From Lyngbya sp. HA4199-MV5 (GTDB lineage Bacteria; Cyanobacteriota; Cyanobacteriia; Leptolyngbyales; Leptolyngbyaceae): a stretch of 32,476 nt of DNA. How positions within the stretch are numbered: the stretch's first letter is position 1; every line of letters starts with the position of its first letter. Shown piece by piece: positions 17,901 through 25,834 of the stretch. A model generated the notes under the pieces. That model made no database searches. It had not been told where the DNA came from and saw only the letters and a list, made by a program, of their open reading frames with translations. The translations under genes and the position numbers were made by a program. The stretch spans positions 1 through 32,476 of the forward strand of contig JAHHHL010000062.1 in NCBI GenBank assembly GCA_019359375.1, given 5' to 3'.

Positions 17901-19571
17901 ATCTCTACTTTGTTGATTTGTAGCAATGAGGGAACTCTTGCTATCAATAGTAAGCTTGTCAACAGCACTATTTTGACCTATGATAATTCGTCCAAACCTG
18001 CCTTTGCTCTCAAGGCTGCTATTGCTGATGTCTACATTCTGGGCAGCATCAATAAATATATCTCCTGCTATACCTTCTGGGTCTATGTTCGTTACATTTA
18101 ACTCTCCACCAGTTGCTGAGTTTCCAAGGATTGAAACCGAGCCTGCATTAGATTTAATCCTGATTATGCTGTAGTCGCCCGGTATACTGCTTGCAGCATT
18201 TATACTTTTAATAGAGATGTCACCAGAGAACTGTCCTCGAGCTTCAAGCGTCACATCTCCTGCACGATCAGTAATGGTGGGTACTGGTAAATTAGTGATA
18301 GGATCAACTGCTGTTGATACAGTATAGATGTTACCGACCTTGATGCTGCCTGCTGGTAAAGCCAGTGGAGGTGTTGGAGATTGAAACTGAGTTGGAGGTG
18401 TTCCTTGGTTGAATGGGAAGTCCACATTTGCAGTGATTAAATCTGCCGCAACTCCTGCACGCAAAGTTAGGGTGCGATAGCGGGTTGGGTCAGATCTGCT
18501 AGCTCTGTCAGGGTCGTTTATTGGAAAACCAACGATATCAGGCGAATTAATAGTAATGTTTCCACCCTGAATACTACCTGTTGCCTCTACCTTGAGTGAT
18601 GCACCTGTGTAATCACCAAAACTAACATCTCCAATTGCTCGAATAACTGGATCGTTGAGACTAACAAAACTGCCAACTCCACCGGATGAGTTGAGAATTG
18701 TAAGGCTGGCACCGCTAGCGAAGTGAGCATCACCAGAAACGTTTCCATCGCTGACCAAAGTGAGATTGCCACTGCTAACAAAGGGCATGATAGTTGGGTG
18801 ATTAAGCGCCAGAATGTCAACATACTGATTCCCCTGAATCAGCATATTCCCACCCGATCGCGCCACAAATGGTTCTGTCACCGTATCGCGAATCTTCACC
18901 GTATCCGTCGCCTTTAGCGTCAGGTTGCCTCCTGCCTGCAACTGCCCCTGCAAATCTAGATTGCCAGCTTCCAGTGTCAGGTCTTGTCCAGCCGTCAAAT
19001 TACCCCGGTTCGTGATTGTTGCCCTGGGTTGATCTTTGCCAAACTGCACGCCCAGCGGCACACTTACCGTTAGTAACGAAGCTGCCGTCGGGTTCGTCGC
19101 ACTATACACCGTGCCATCTGCCATCAGTAGATCCCGCGCCGTACTCGCCATAAACGATCCCGCCACATCCAGGCTGGCATTGGGTCCAAAAATAATGCCA
19201 TTTGGGTTCAGCAAAAACAGATTGGCACCACCCAACACGCCCAGCCGTCCGGCAATATTTGATGCATTGCTACCCGTCACCCGACTCAAAATATTGTTTA
19301 CACCTGTCGGGTTGGCGAAGTAAACCCCTCGCTGAGCGGCAACATTAAAATCTAGAAAGCTGTGAAACAGATTTGCCCCACGCCTCGCACCGCCCTCAAT
19401 GCGATCGCTCGGCAATCCCTTGATGATCACATCCCGATTCACAACCGAGCTTTCCGTTCCCAACGTGCGATCGGGCGTGACTTGAGCCAATGCTCGTCCT
19501 GAGACCAGACCACTAACGGCGATCGCCAGCCCAAAGCCGCAGACCAACGTCGTCTTGAGACAATTTTCCAT
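14949..19571 (-). CDS. TpsA: filamentous haemagglutinin N-terminal (two-partner secretion) exoprotein
   Basis: Counting from the ATG at 19569-19571 the protein has 1540 aa. A GTG four codons upstream is an alternative start. A signal peptide (LVCGFGLAIAVSGLVSGRALA) precedes the TPS domain, which contains NRDVIIKGLPSDRIEGGARR, the conserved NPNGIIFGPNASLDVAGSF and FHSFLDFNV. The body is a Gly/Asn/Ser-rich right-handed beta-helix with repeated INAASSGSGKAG-type units. A separate Asp-rich domain (about 905-1105) interrupts it. That insert has RVVFDIDNDPTNT, DTQISLFDQRTGQLLASNDDSP and LSFHFPERGKYVLAVGRF, as in bacterial pre-peptidase C-terminal (PPC/DVUA0089-like) domains. The C-terminus (GQQGASNQFVVSGRGGLPE) is the usual cyanobacterial TpsA end. 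It is presumably an adhesin or surface protein exported by the downstream TpsB. Confidence 0.9.
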   Translation of the reverse strand: MENCLKTTLVCGFGLAIAVSGLVSGRALAQVTPDRTLGTESSVVNRDVIIKGLPSDRIEGGARRGANLFHSFLDFNVAAQRGVYFANPTGVNNILSRVTGSNASNIAGRLGVLGGANLFLLNPNGIIFGPNASLDVAGSFMASTARDLLMADGTVYSATNPTAASLLTVSVPLGVQFGKDQPRATITNRGNLTAGQDLTLEAGNLDLQGQLQAGGNLTLKATDTVKIRDTVTEPFVARSGGNMLIQGNQYVDILALNHPTIMPFVSSGNLTLVSDGNVSGDAHFASGASLTILNSSGGVGSFVSLNDPVIRAIGDVSFGDYTGASLKVEATGSIQGGNITINSPDIVGFPINDPDRASRSDPTRYRTLTLRAGVAADLITANVDFPFNQGTPPTQFQSPTPPLALPAGSIKVGNIYTVSTAVDPITNLPVPTITDRAGDVTLEARGQFSGDISIKSINAASSIPGDYSIIRIKSNAGSVSILGNSATGGELNVTNIDPEGIAGDIFIDAAQNVDISNSSLESKGRFGRIIIGQNSAVDKLTIDSKSSLIATNQQSRDGGVIDLKAGRISIKNSFLTTQSSGRANPGKINLTATLPSALSSEGEAIDSINLTQSIIDSSIRSFFPDGNINPAEGVTLNATDAKGSIKLESNSQITTATTGGNIPGRPIAISANTFILDNSTLSATTSSDANQSPTISKDVNGGDISITALNGSVTLRNGSFINTAVLSSSKAEKGGDITINTGSFSLEGGANGSRIQTRTYGIGEAGDIQLNFTNAATITSTSPAALSNAALPPILSGIVTSSEESEKIVNGRREKIVSGPGGSITINHLDNQIGKLTLTAGGFLSARTDSSSPGGNVQINVQDLIVQSGGQVITTSSGSGKAGAIEVNAANSVSIEGSRPAQGIFASPFLSSTLLSFPPLKTSDDLSLITQDVNQKDNIEDLGIEARYASIQQKVSSTAFVYYSFDVKEAGSRVVFDIDNDPTNTTNKGTQSSGIVPDTQISLFDQRTGQLLASNDDSPVTIGGSGEKKIEGRTGEGRTGSSSSLDSYLSFHFPERGKYVLAVGRFRSGNPGGAPLQADDTYTLQVSQQIQGKLLPPDFDPLTSRNPSQGISSGLFAQSTAPVGAAGSITINGSGTAQLTLQQGAVISASNVAGTSNGITLQGLSKLQVTDSLISTSTSGNGGTAGDITVNTSDSVALAGRFQSNSPNRAGLVAQATDGNGTAGNISVTTSQLRVADGAEINVSSRQGNAGNLFVFADSVTLNQGTLSATTGQNKGTTGANIFLLGNGAFNPNSLLTSPLNSQRIREELEASPALNFLLMRNGSQITANADPSSDATGGNIFINSELILATGSANKITADAGQGRGGNVFIVAKPLGIYNIEFRASGTVTLNDITATSLAGSSGIVSIAIPDVNPARGLNQLSIDLADASKKITPICPIAGQQGASNQFVVSGRGGLPETPASTLSSNVLVGEQATVATQPDTTQPNATSNPTASTTEIPSGIEAQGVELGANGAFILTAHASSEDPHPSWQPFQRCNQP

Positions 19572-19826
19572 GATAGAAGGCACCTTGACTGAGCTTACAA
19601 GATTTCACGAGAGAGCTTGAGTCGTTACAGAAATTTTAGTCTGCTAACGGAAAATGGCACTAATTTTTATATCACTTACAGAAAGTTGGCTGCTTCAAGC
19701 GTTAAAGGTCATGGATTCAGTAGCATCAATCACCATTTCGATCGTTCAGCAGTGGGTGAAAGACCCAACGGATGCCTTTCAGCAGTCACTAGATTCGTTT
19801 GGGAACGCTTTGGCAAGACACCGCAG
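19572..19826. other. Spacer between the second CHAT gene and tpsA
   Basis: About 255 bp without a convincing gene. The short plus-strand frame at 19617-19844 overlaps the CHAT gene antisense and has no recognisable composition. The spacer must hold either the tpsA promoter or read-through from the CHAT/nSTAND operon. I see no strong terminator with a T-run. Confidence 0.4.
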
Positions 19827-20867
19827 CTAAATGCCCGCCCCTAGTCTGACTACGCTAAGGAGCTTGTACCAGTTATCTCCCAGCCATGCAACAACCTTCG
19901 TCATCCGGGGCTGTAACTTTTCGATCGCTGCCGAAAAACCCTCTGCCTTTTGGGCATAGTTCAACGCTCGTTCCAACGCCTGTCCCACTTCCGCTTTATC
20001 GGGCTGCGGCTTTTTGAGTTCGTCCTCAACATCAGCCAATGCATGATCAATCTTGCGTCGATCGGGGCTATCGATCTGCGCTAAGAGATCCTGTAAAGCT
20101 TTGAGTTCTGCTTGAATGTCTACACTCTTGGCTGGCGGCAGCGTGGTTTGGTGGAATTGCACCGAAGCCGTATTGCGATCGCCCGTCTGAATCACACTGC
20201 CCGTCATATTGCCGCCAATTGAAACCGATCGATTTTGGTGCATTGGGCTACGCTCTTCGTTCTCTTTCACCTGAGGGACTGGCTGGCTAAGCGGTGGGCT
20301 GTCTCTAAAGCGCTTCCGGTTCTTCAGCACAGGCTTTGAAGCTTCTGGAATCCCCTTGAGATCGATCGCATTGCGCCCAAACTCAAACGCTTCCTCATAA
20401 GGTCTGCCTGCACCCAGCGATCCATAAAACCCACGGGCAAAATTAATCGCGGCTTTATCCCCCACCGCTTGATTCATCCCTACCACGCAGTCAATATGCT
20501 GATGAATGGCACCTGCCTGAGCTTCCGAATAGCAGGCATTGAGAAAGACACATTCAACATCTGTTTGAAACAACTGAAATAACCCTGCCAGTGCCTCAGT
20601 GCCAACAAGCTGTGCCTGCCCCGCTTCGTTCTCCAACACTAAACCCTGACTTCCTGCGCCGTGCCCAGAAAAGTGAACCACTTGAGGATGTTGATCCAAA
20701 AGAATGGCTTGTAAATCATCAATTCGCACTGCCCATCGAGTCACGATCTCAAATTGATCACGGGTTCGGGAGTGGTCTAAAGCAGCTTGAATTTCTCGCA
20801 CTTCTTCATCCAAACGCAGTTTGTCTGTATTTTTAGGATTGGCTGATAGGATCAAGATTCGTTGCAT
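19827..20867 (-). CDS. CHAT-domain caspase-like protein (copy 1) with Gly/Asn tag
   Basis: The protein has 346 aa. Residues 1-185 are a compact CHAT domain starting MQRILILSANPKNTDKLRLD. The catalytic histidine is in VVHFSGHGAG (H69) and the cysteine in FLNACYSEAQA (C112). Residues 213-240 contain the tag SVSIGGNMTGSVIQTGDRN. Residues about 247-346 are helical, with a charged pair of helices and a hydrophobic, aromatic end (VVAWLGDNWYKLLSVVRLG). Unlike the TPR-CHAT protein it has no signal peptide, so it should be cytosolic. It is clearly paralogous to the CHAT gene at 25835-26881, sharing the NACYSE and DCVxGM stretches. It ends the nSTAND operon, 77 bp beyond the I42 relic. Its substrate is unknown. 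Confidence 0.85.
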   Translation of the reverse strand: MQRILILSANPKNTDKLRLDEEVREIQAALDHSRTRDQFEIVTRWAVRIDDLQAILLDQHPQVVHFSGHGAGSQGLVLENEAGQAQLVGTEALAGLFQLFQTDVECVFLNACYSEAQAGAIHQHIDCVVGMNQAVGDKAAINFARGFYGSLGAGRPYEEAFEFGRNAIDLKGIPEASKPVLKNRKRFRDSPPLSQPVPQVKENEERSPMHQNRSVSIGGNMTGSVIQTGDRNTASVQFHQTTLPPAKSVDIQAELKALQDLLAQIDSPDRRKIDHALADVEDELKKPQPDKAEVGQALERALNYAQKAEGFSAAIEKLQPRMTKVVAWLGDNWYKLLSVVRLGAGI

Positions 20868-20944
20868 GAGATGCTTTCCTGAATGAGATGAATCACGAAA
20901 TGTGGAGAAGACTGGATCGAGAAACTGGACAGTGCGATTGTCCG

Positions 20945-21380
20945 CTATTGAATCACAACCTCAATCTGGTATTCCTTACGCGGCGGTTGGTTCTGTTCCC
21001 ACGATCGCGCTTGCTTAAAGTGAAGCATTGCCTGCCCCGCTTTCAGCGCTTGAATCTCAAACGCCTCGTTGCGGCTAGCACCAATCACCGATTGAACGGT
21101 CTCTGAGTCTCTATCGCATTGCTCTCAAGATTCTCAAACGTCTCGTTGTGGCTAGAACCGATCACCGATTGAGCAGACTCATGGCTACTTGCTGACGATA
21201 GTACGGCTGTTACAGCAACCACGGAATCACCCGCGTGAGTCGTTTCATACGTCCACTGGTAGCCGTTGTCGCAAGCCTAACAGGAGTCGGTTTAAAACTG
21301 AGTAATGCTGGAATTATCCTGATTGATTGGCTCATTGTCGAGGAACCATTCTGGCTAGAAGTTACAGCGGTTGAAGCCAT
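20945..21380 (-). pseudogene. Decayed chagasin-family (I42) protease inhibitor
   Basis: No single frame spans this stretch, but minus-strand pieces read as an I42 inhibitor. One frame gives DNGYQWTYETTHAGDSVV, matching the NPTTGYxW loop of chagasins. A second frame gives FEIQALKAGQAMLHFKQAR followed by SWEQ and ends EYQIEVVIQ-stop at 20945, matching the GxAxLxxxYxRPWE loop and final strand. Between them about 40 bp encoding QSVIGxSxNExFE is duplicated with divergence, once in each frame. The ATG at 21378-21380 overlaps the upstream stop codon as TAATG, so translation was once coupled. At least two frame disruptions plus the duplication make this a relic. I42 proteins inhibit papain-type cysteine proteases. 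Here the gene sits next to caspase-like CHAT proteins, whose inhibition by I42 is not established. Confidence 0.6.
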
Positions 21381-22330
21381 TAAAGGCTAGTGTTGGGATA
21401 ATCTCCCAGATCGATTTGTCCTCCAATATATAGCGACTTCTTGAATTGATACCGCTTACCAGGCTGTAAACTCATTGTTCTTAGCTGCCCGCAACTCTGG
21501 CAGGGCAAAAAGCTGAGGCTTAAAGAGGTTCCAGTAACCATTCTGCTCTCGCCAGGAGATAATCTCTCTATTTGACCGTTTAAAGTAAAGGTCATGCTTT
21601 TACTGCTCTGATTAGCGATAAGCGTAGAGATTTCAGAAATATTCGGTTCAAGCTTTGACTCAATCACTTTGCCGTCAGGACATTTGAGTTCCATACGGTT
21701 TCGAATATCTGCACATAAATTGAGCGCTACTTGAGAGTTCATGCAAACCTTATTAGTGCTGAGAATAGCCTTTCGTTCGCGAGCATCCTGATTCAGGTTG
21801 ATTGTGGCGGTGAATGTGCCAGAATCGATCACCTGGTTCCCTTGCCGGATATCATACTCGAAGCTGTTTTCACCTTGTAAAACGATCAGATGCTTGCCGT
21901 TATGTCTAGTACCAAAGATCATCTGTGTCGATTCTGACGATCGTCCTTTGTCATACTCCCGATCGGTATAAGGATAGGGATCACTAGCAAGCCCTCTAGT
22001 GACGTTCCTTACCGTCACCCGTCGTCCGGGAGCGGGGGGCGTTTTACTTGAGGTAAACTTTGCTTCTGTAGAAGGGGTATCTTTCCCTGGACAGTTTCCG
22101 TGATACTCAATTTCGGTAACTTCTGTTTGATTGAGATCACGGCTACCCAAAAACTCCCAACCCATTTCAGCATCGGTTGCTGTGGTTGATGGTTGGGTTG
22201 TTTGTGCGGGTAAAGCAGTGCAGAGAAGAGACGTTGCAATGCCACAGCCTATGGTAGAAAGCAAAACAAGACTACGCTGTTTTGAGACCAGATGATACAG
22301 TTTGCCACGGAGATGAGTAAATTTCAGCAT
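21380..22330 (-). CDS. Exported protein of unknown function
   Basis: Using the ATG at 22328-22330 the protein has 316 aa. The earlier start would run into the upstream gene's end. Residues about 17-45 form a signal peptide (SLVLLSTIGCGIATSLLC then TALPAQT). The mature part is strand-rich, with GWEFLGSRDLNQTEVTEIEY, HLIVLQGENSFEYDIRQG and TFTATINLNQD. Paired cysteines occur at VCMNSQVALNLC and FLPCQSCGQL. It could be read as a periplasmic sandwich-fold protein, but I recognise no family. It lies 87 bp after the FecR-like gene, and its stop overlaps the start of the I42 relic (TAATG). Its position in an operon with a membrane NTPase and an exported inhibitor suggests a periplasmic role in the same system. 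Confidence 0.6.
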   Translation of the reverse strand: MLKFTHLRGKLYHLVSKQRSLVLLSTIGCGIATSLLCTALPAQTTQPSTTATDAEMGWEFLGSRDLNQTEVTEIEYHGNCPGKDTPSTEAKFTSSKTPPAPGRRVTVRNVTRGLASDPYPYTDREYDKGRSSESTQMIFGTRHNGKHLIVLQGENSFEYDIRQGNQVIDSGTFTATINLNQDARERKAILSTNKVCMNSQVALNLCADIRNRMELKCPDGKVIESKLEPNISEISTLIANQSSKSMTFTLNGQIERLSPGESRMVTGTSLSLSFLPCQSCGQLRTMSLQPGKRYQFKKSLYIGGQIDLGDYPNTSL

Positions 22331-22417
22331 AAGAGATGATTGTGAGAATTGGAAAGAAGTGTTGAGAGGATGACTGATACAAGGCGTTATAAAACACACC
22401 TGTTTGCGGGATAGTTA

Positions 22418-23428
22418 CTAATTGAGCTTTGGGCTGTTGTTAGGGGATGGATTAATGATGGGGGACGGTTTAGTTTGAGGAGCAGGCTTTCTTGCAGGTG
22501 GAGATTCCGGAGATTTTTGCGGTGGATTATTAGTACCGGGCTTATTGGGATCGGGGAAAGAAGTTGGAGAAGTTGTGGGAACGGGAATTGGGCGTTCCCT
22601 TGCCTCATCCACTGCCTTCTGAAACTCCTGGACTTGAAAGCGAATGTCTGAAGACCAGGTATTCGGATCTAAGAAGATTTGCAGCGGGCGTGAATTGTAG
22701 GTTTCTTCAGGCATATCGCTACGCTCTCCTCGCTTACCGTCTCCAAAGTCGGTATATCGGATACCTGCACCAACCGTTGTGATGGTATTTCCACTTTTGA
22801 CCCTGGCAGCACCCGTCAAAACATTGATCACGGTGTTTCCACCATTCTCGTGAATATAAACCAGGGTCAAAGCATTCACAGGTCGAACGGTCAGTTCAGA
22901 AGCGTCCTCTTGGGCAATCAATATTCTGTGGGCATTTTTAGCCATGGCTGGCTTCTGAGCCATGTTTTTGTGTTTGTTTCGCCATCCTCGCGATTGAACC
23001 CCAATGTGCTCACAGCCATTATTGTTAGTTTGTCTCAATCCCCACAGTCCCGTACCTTTGCTGTACTGACAAGGGAAACGGTACTCGGTGTAGTTGGGGT
23101 CAGTTCCTGCCTGCACTAATGCAGATTTACGCACACCTCGAAAGCGCAGGTGAACCCAATGTTCTGTTCCGCCTTTACTTCCCGGCACTTCTAAAATATT
23201 GCTGGGCAGCAGTTCATCGGAGCGATCGAGTCGGATAGACTGACCTGTCTCATCGGAGCGTTTACTTACTGCTCCACTCAAGGCATCTACGACAGCGTTG
23301 CTGGGTCCTTTCGTTTGGCTGCTAACAGCACTTTTTTGGACAATTGCCCAGCCAGACATTGCTACCAGGATGACGGCTAATGCATACAAGGAAAAGATAA
23401 TTGGTTTTATCGAGGTAGTGTTGCTCAT
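22418..23428 (-). CDS. Membrane-anchored FecR-like protein with Pro-rich C-terminus
   Basis: The protein has 336 aa. One N-terminal membrane helix (IIFSLYALAVILVAMSGWAI, 10-29) with little before it predicts a type II anchor with a periplasmic body. Residues about 182-232 (LTLVYIHENGGNTVINVLTG, ARVKSGNTITTVGAGIRYTD) resemble the beta-rich core of FecR, where a gene-regulating signal is passed across the membrane. Similarity is by pattern only. Two cysteines flank an FPCQYSKGTGLWGLR segment, shared in style with the nSTAND C-terminus (QCGWYGPTSEHEDPNC). The last 55 residues are Pro/Ser/Lys-rich, ending NPSPNNSPKLN. The start lies 8 bp after the nSTAND stop, so cotranscription is nearly certain. 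It may read periplasmic state for the NTPase. Confidence 0.6.
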   Translation of the reverse strand: MSNTTSIKPIIFSLYALAVILVAMSGWAIVQKSAVSSQTKGPSNAVVDALSGAVSKRSDETGQSIRLDRSDELLPSNILEVPGSKGGTEHWVHLRFRGVRKSALVQAGTDPNYTEYRFPCQYSKGTGLWGLRQTNNNGCEHIGVQSRGWRNKHKNMAQKPAMAKNAHRILIAQEDASELTVRPVNALTLVYIHENGGNTVINVLTGAARVKSGNTITTVGAGIRYTDFGDGKRGERSDMPEETYNSRPLQIFLDPNTWSSDIRFQVQEFQKAVDEARERPIPVPTTSPTSFPDPNKPGTNNPPQKSPESPPARKPAPQTKPSPIINPSPNNSPKLN

Positions 23429-23436
23429 AGCAGTAT

Positions 23437-25833
23437 CTACTTCTGTGAAGGTTTAAAGGCAGTAATGCCACAGGTATTCAATCGAGTCGTGACAAGCTCT
23501 GTAATGGCTCCAAACGTCGATCGCGTTAATGTAGGAGCGTTGGGATCTAGAAACTGACAATTGGGGTCTTCATGTTCTGAGGTCGGACCATACCAACCGC
23601 ACTGCCGATGAGTTCCTTCACGCCACAGCTTTTCAATCTCTAACAGAACCTTGCAGGGCATTTGGTTTGCTTCCTGAGCATCTCGGAGTAATCCATCATT
23701 GTTGAGATCAGCTCCTGCACCAGAGCTTTGCATCAAAATCTCATAAGTTGTTCGGAGTGCGCCCTTGGTATATTGGTTCTCGAAGTCAGTTTTTTTAGTT
23801 GTCTGTAAAAGTTCCCCGATCTGGGGTTTTGGTTGCATAGAAAGGTATTTCTTAAGTTCAGGAATTCTATATTTAAGAAGCATATCTGCCATTGATTGCT
23901 CTGCTTCTTGCCAAATGTCATTGAGCGTCTGTAAAGTGCTCTGGAGCGTCTTTCCTTCTTTCAAAGTTTTTGCAAAGTCCTCATTGTTCTTCACTTGCTG
24001 TTGCAGCCTACCTGTTGCTCTCAGGATCTGGCGATAATAGGCGAATGCTTGGTTAAGATCACTTCTATGGCTTTGGTAGTAAGCGATCGCCTGGTCGTTG
24101 TTGTCTATATTTCCAAGCTGATCGACCTGCTTCCTGTAATTACGAGCTTGCTGTAAGACGCTTGGTAAGGCGTTTAAAATTTCTGCTGTATCAGTGTCTA
24201 AGAAAACAGCCTCAAGCCGCTTTTGAGCTTGCTGTTGTTGCACTGCAAAAATGAGGACAGCAATTGCAATGATTGATGGAAAGGTCATCGCGATTCCAAG
24301 CCGCCGTCGCCGTGCGCGATCGCGCAAACCCAGGCTAGCATCGATAAACTGGTTCGCTGCTGAGCTAAATCCGCCTAAAACTTGATTAAACGTTGGCTCC
24401 TGCCTCAGTTCTAGAATTTGCTCTAACTTTGAACCGCCCCAAAGCTCATCTTCTGGCTTCTTGCTTTGCCATCGTGCCACATCATCATTCAATCGATTGC
24501 GGAGAGCGATCGCCAGTCGATTTTCTCGAATCCACGTACTCAAGGTTGTCCAGGAGGTGAGTAAGACTTCATGGGCAATTTCAACGGTGGATTCTTGTGA
24601 TTGCGTTTCGCGGTTGCTCACCAGCAGGTTTTCATTAATCAACCGAACCGCTACCCTTTGCTCTAACGGATCATCAAACTCAGTTCGACTTGCCCGCCGC
24701 CGCACTGGTTTCCATTCTGTTTCTGATTCGACATTGCCACCAATACCAATTAACTTCAGAAAAATCCGCTGAGCGGCTAACTGTTCTGCTTTTGAGAGAC
24801 GCTGATAAACCTCTTCGATGTGTTTCTGTAAGGCACCTCTCACGCCACCTAAATTTCGATAGTTGCTAATATTCAATGTCCGATCGCGAATACTCCCTGT
24901 TTGTACTTCTGTTTCCCACAGTAAATTCAATGTGTACTGCAACAAAGGCAAATAGCCTGCCTGCCCCTGCACATCTTTGATGATCTGCTCTACCAACCCC
25001 GTTTCAAAGACCACCCCGTGATGTGCTGCTGGTTGTTCGATCGCCAACCGCAGCTCATCTAACTGCATCTCTGCAATCATCGGTCGATGCTGATTCGTCG
25101 CTTTAATCAACCCTGGGTAAGGGCTTAATCGATCTAGAAAATCAGCCCGCATGGTTGCCACAATTTTGACCGAATCATTTTGAGTGTGATTTAAGGTGTG
25201 AATCATATGTACCAAACTACTGATGAAGCGATCGCGTTGATCTGCTTGGCTAAGGGTGAATAACTCCTCGAACTGATCAATAAAGATGAACCAGAAATCT
25301 TTCGGTGGTTGCAGCCTCTTCATGGTTTGTGTCAGTGTGTCTGCTTTCCCTTCCAGGACAAACTGAGCATCCGCTTGTTGGTAGCGATCGTGCAGTCGTT
25401 GATAGAACGAGTTGAATGGCTCTACATTTGGTGTAAACGTCAGATCCGTGAACGTTGAACCCCGCTTCTGTGACAACCAGGGAATCAATCCTGCCCGTAC
25501 AACGGATGACTTACCGCTACCGGATGCCCCTAGTAATAAAATGAAATTCGCTTTGGTAAGCTCATCGACTAATCCCGTAAGGAACTGATCGCGACCAAAA
25601 AAGAGGTTTTTATCAACTGATTCAAATCGTCTCAATCCTTTGTATGGCGAACCTTCTTTGAATTCCCGTGTCTTAATTTCATCAACTGAAATCTGAATAA
25701 TCTTTGTTTCGTTAAATGTCACAACTACATCATTTCCCTGAATGACGTTGATGACATTATCATCGCCTTGAGAGTTGATATTGCCAATGGATTGCTGCTG
25801 ACTTGGCTGATTGACTAATGGTTCTTGGTTCAT
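23437..25833 (-). CDS. Membrane-anchored nSTAND NTPase with Gly/Asn tag
   Basis: The protein has 798 aa. Residues 14-33 hold the tag QSIGNINSQGDDNVINVIQ. The nSTAND1-type NTPase follows: SPYKGLRRFESVDKNLFFGR, Walker A LLGASGSGKSSVVRAGLIP (100-118), Walker B FIFIDQFEELF and sensor ATMRADFLDRL, then a winged-helix stretch ending EIAHEVLLTSWTTLSTWI. Such proteins often end in WD40 repeats. Here they are replaced by a membrane helix (about 511-530, FPSIIAIAVLIFAVQ) and a helical, presumably periplasmic domain. That domain carries a calcium-loop-like DLNNDGLLRDAQE (about 706-718) and several cysteines, CGWYGPTSEHEDPNC among them. The ATG follows the upstream CHAT stop as TGAGATG, so translation is likely coupled. 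It is a plausible signal-gated switch that controls the CHAT protein. Confidence 0.87.
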   Translation of the reverse strand: MNQEPLVNQPSQQQSIGNINSQGDDNVINVIQGNDVVVTFNETKIIQISVDEIKTREFKEGSPYKGLRRFESVDKNLFFGRDQFLTGLVDELTKANFILLLGASGSGKSSVVRAGLIPWLSQKRGSTFTDLTFTPNVEPFNSFYQRLHDRYQQADAQFVLEGKADTLTQTMKRLQPPKDFWFIFIDQFEELFTLSQADQRDRFISSLVHMIHTLNHTQNDSVKIVATMRADFLDRLSPYPGLIKATNQHRPMIAEMQLDELRLAIEQPAAHHGVVFETGLVEQIIKDVQGQAGYLPLLQYTLNLLWETEVQTGSIRDRTLNISNYRNLGGVRGALQKHIEEVYQRLSKAEQLAAQRIFLKLIGIGGNVESETEWKPVRRRASRTEFDDPLEQRVAVRLINENLLVSNRETQSQESTVEIAHEVLLTSWTTLSTWIRENRLAIALRNRLNDDVARWQSKKPEDELWGGSKLEQILELRQEPTFNQVLGGFSSAANQFIDASLGLRDRARRRRLGIAMTFPSIIAIAVLIFAVQQQQAQKRLEAVFLDTDTAEILNALPSVLQQARNYRKQVDQLGNIDNNDQAIAYYQSHRSDLNQAFAYYRQILRATGRLQQQVKNNEDFAKTLKEGKTLQSTLQTLNDIWQEAEQSMADMLLKYRIPELKKYLSMQPKPQIGELLQTTKKTDFENQYTKGALRTTYEILMQSSGAGADLNNDGLLRDAQEANQMPCKVLLEIEKLWREGTHRQCGWYGPTSEHEDPNCQFLDPNAPTLTRSTFGAITELVTTRLNTCGITAFKPSQK

Positions 25834-25834
25834 C

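Noticed and set aside
19617-19844. 75-aa plus-strand ORF between CHAT and tpsA
   Set aside because: Runs antisense into the CHAT gene and shows no recognisable features.
20888-21106. 72-aa plus-strand frame opposite the I42 relic
   Set aside because: The minus strand carries recognisable I42 motifs; the plus frame does not.
22331-22399. 23-residue upstream extension of the exported protein
   Set aside because: It would place extra residues before a good signal peptide; the ATG at 22330 fits better.
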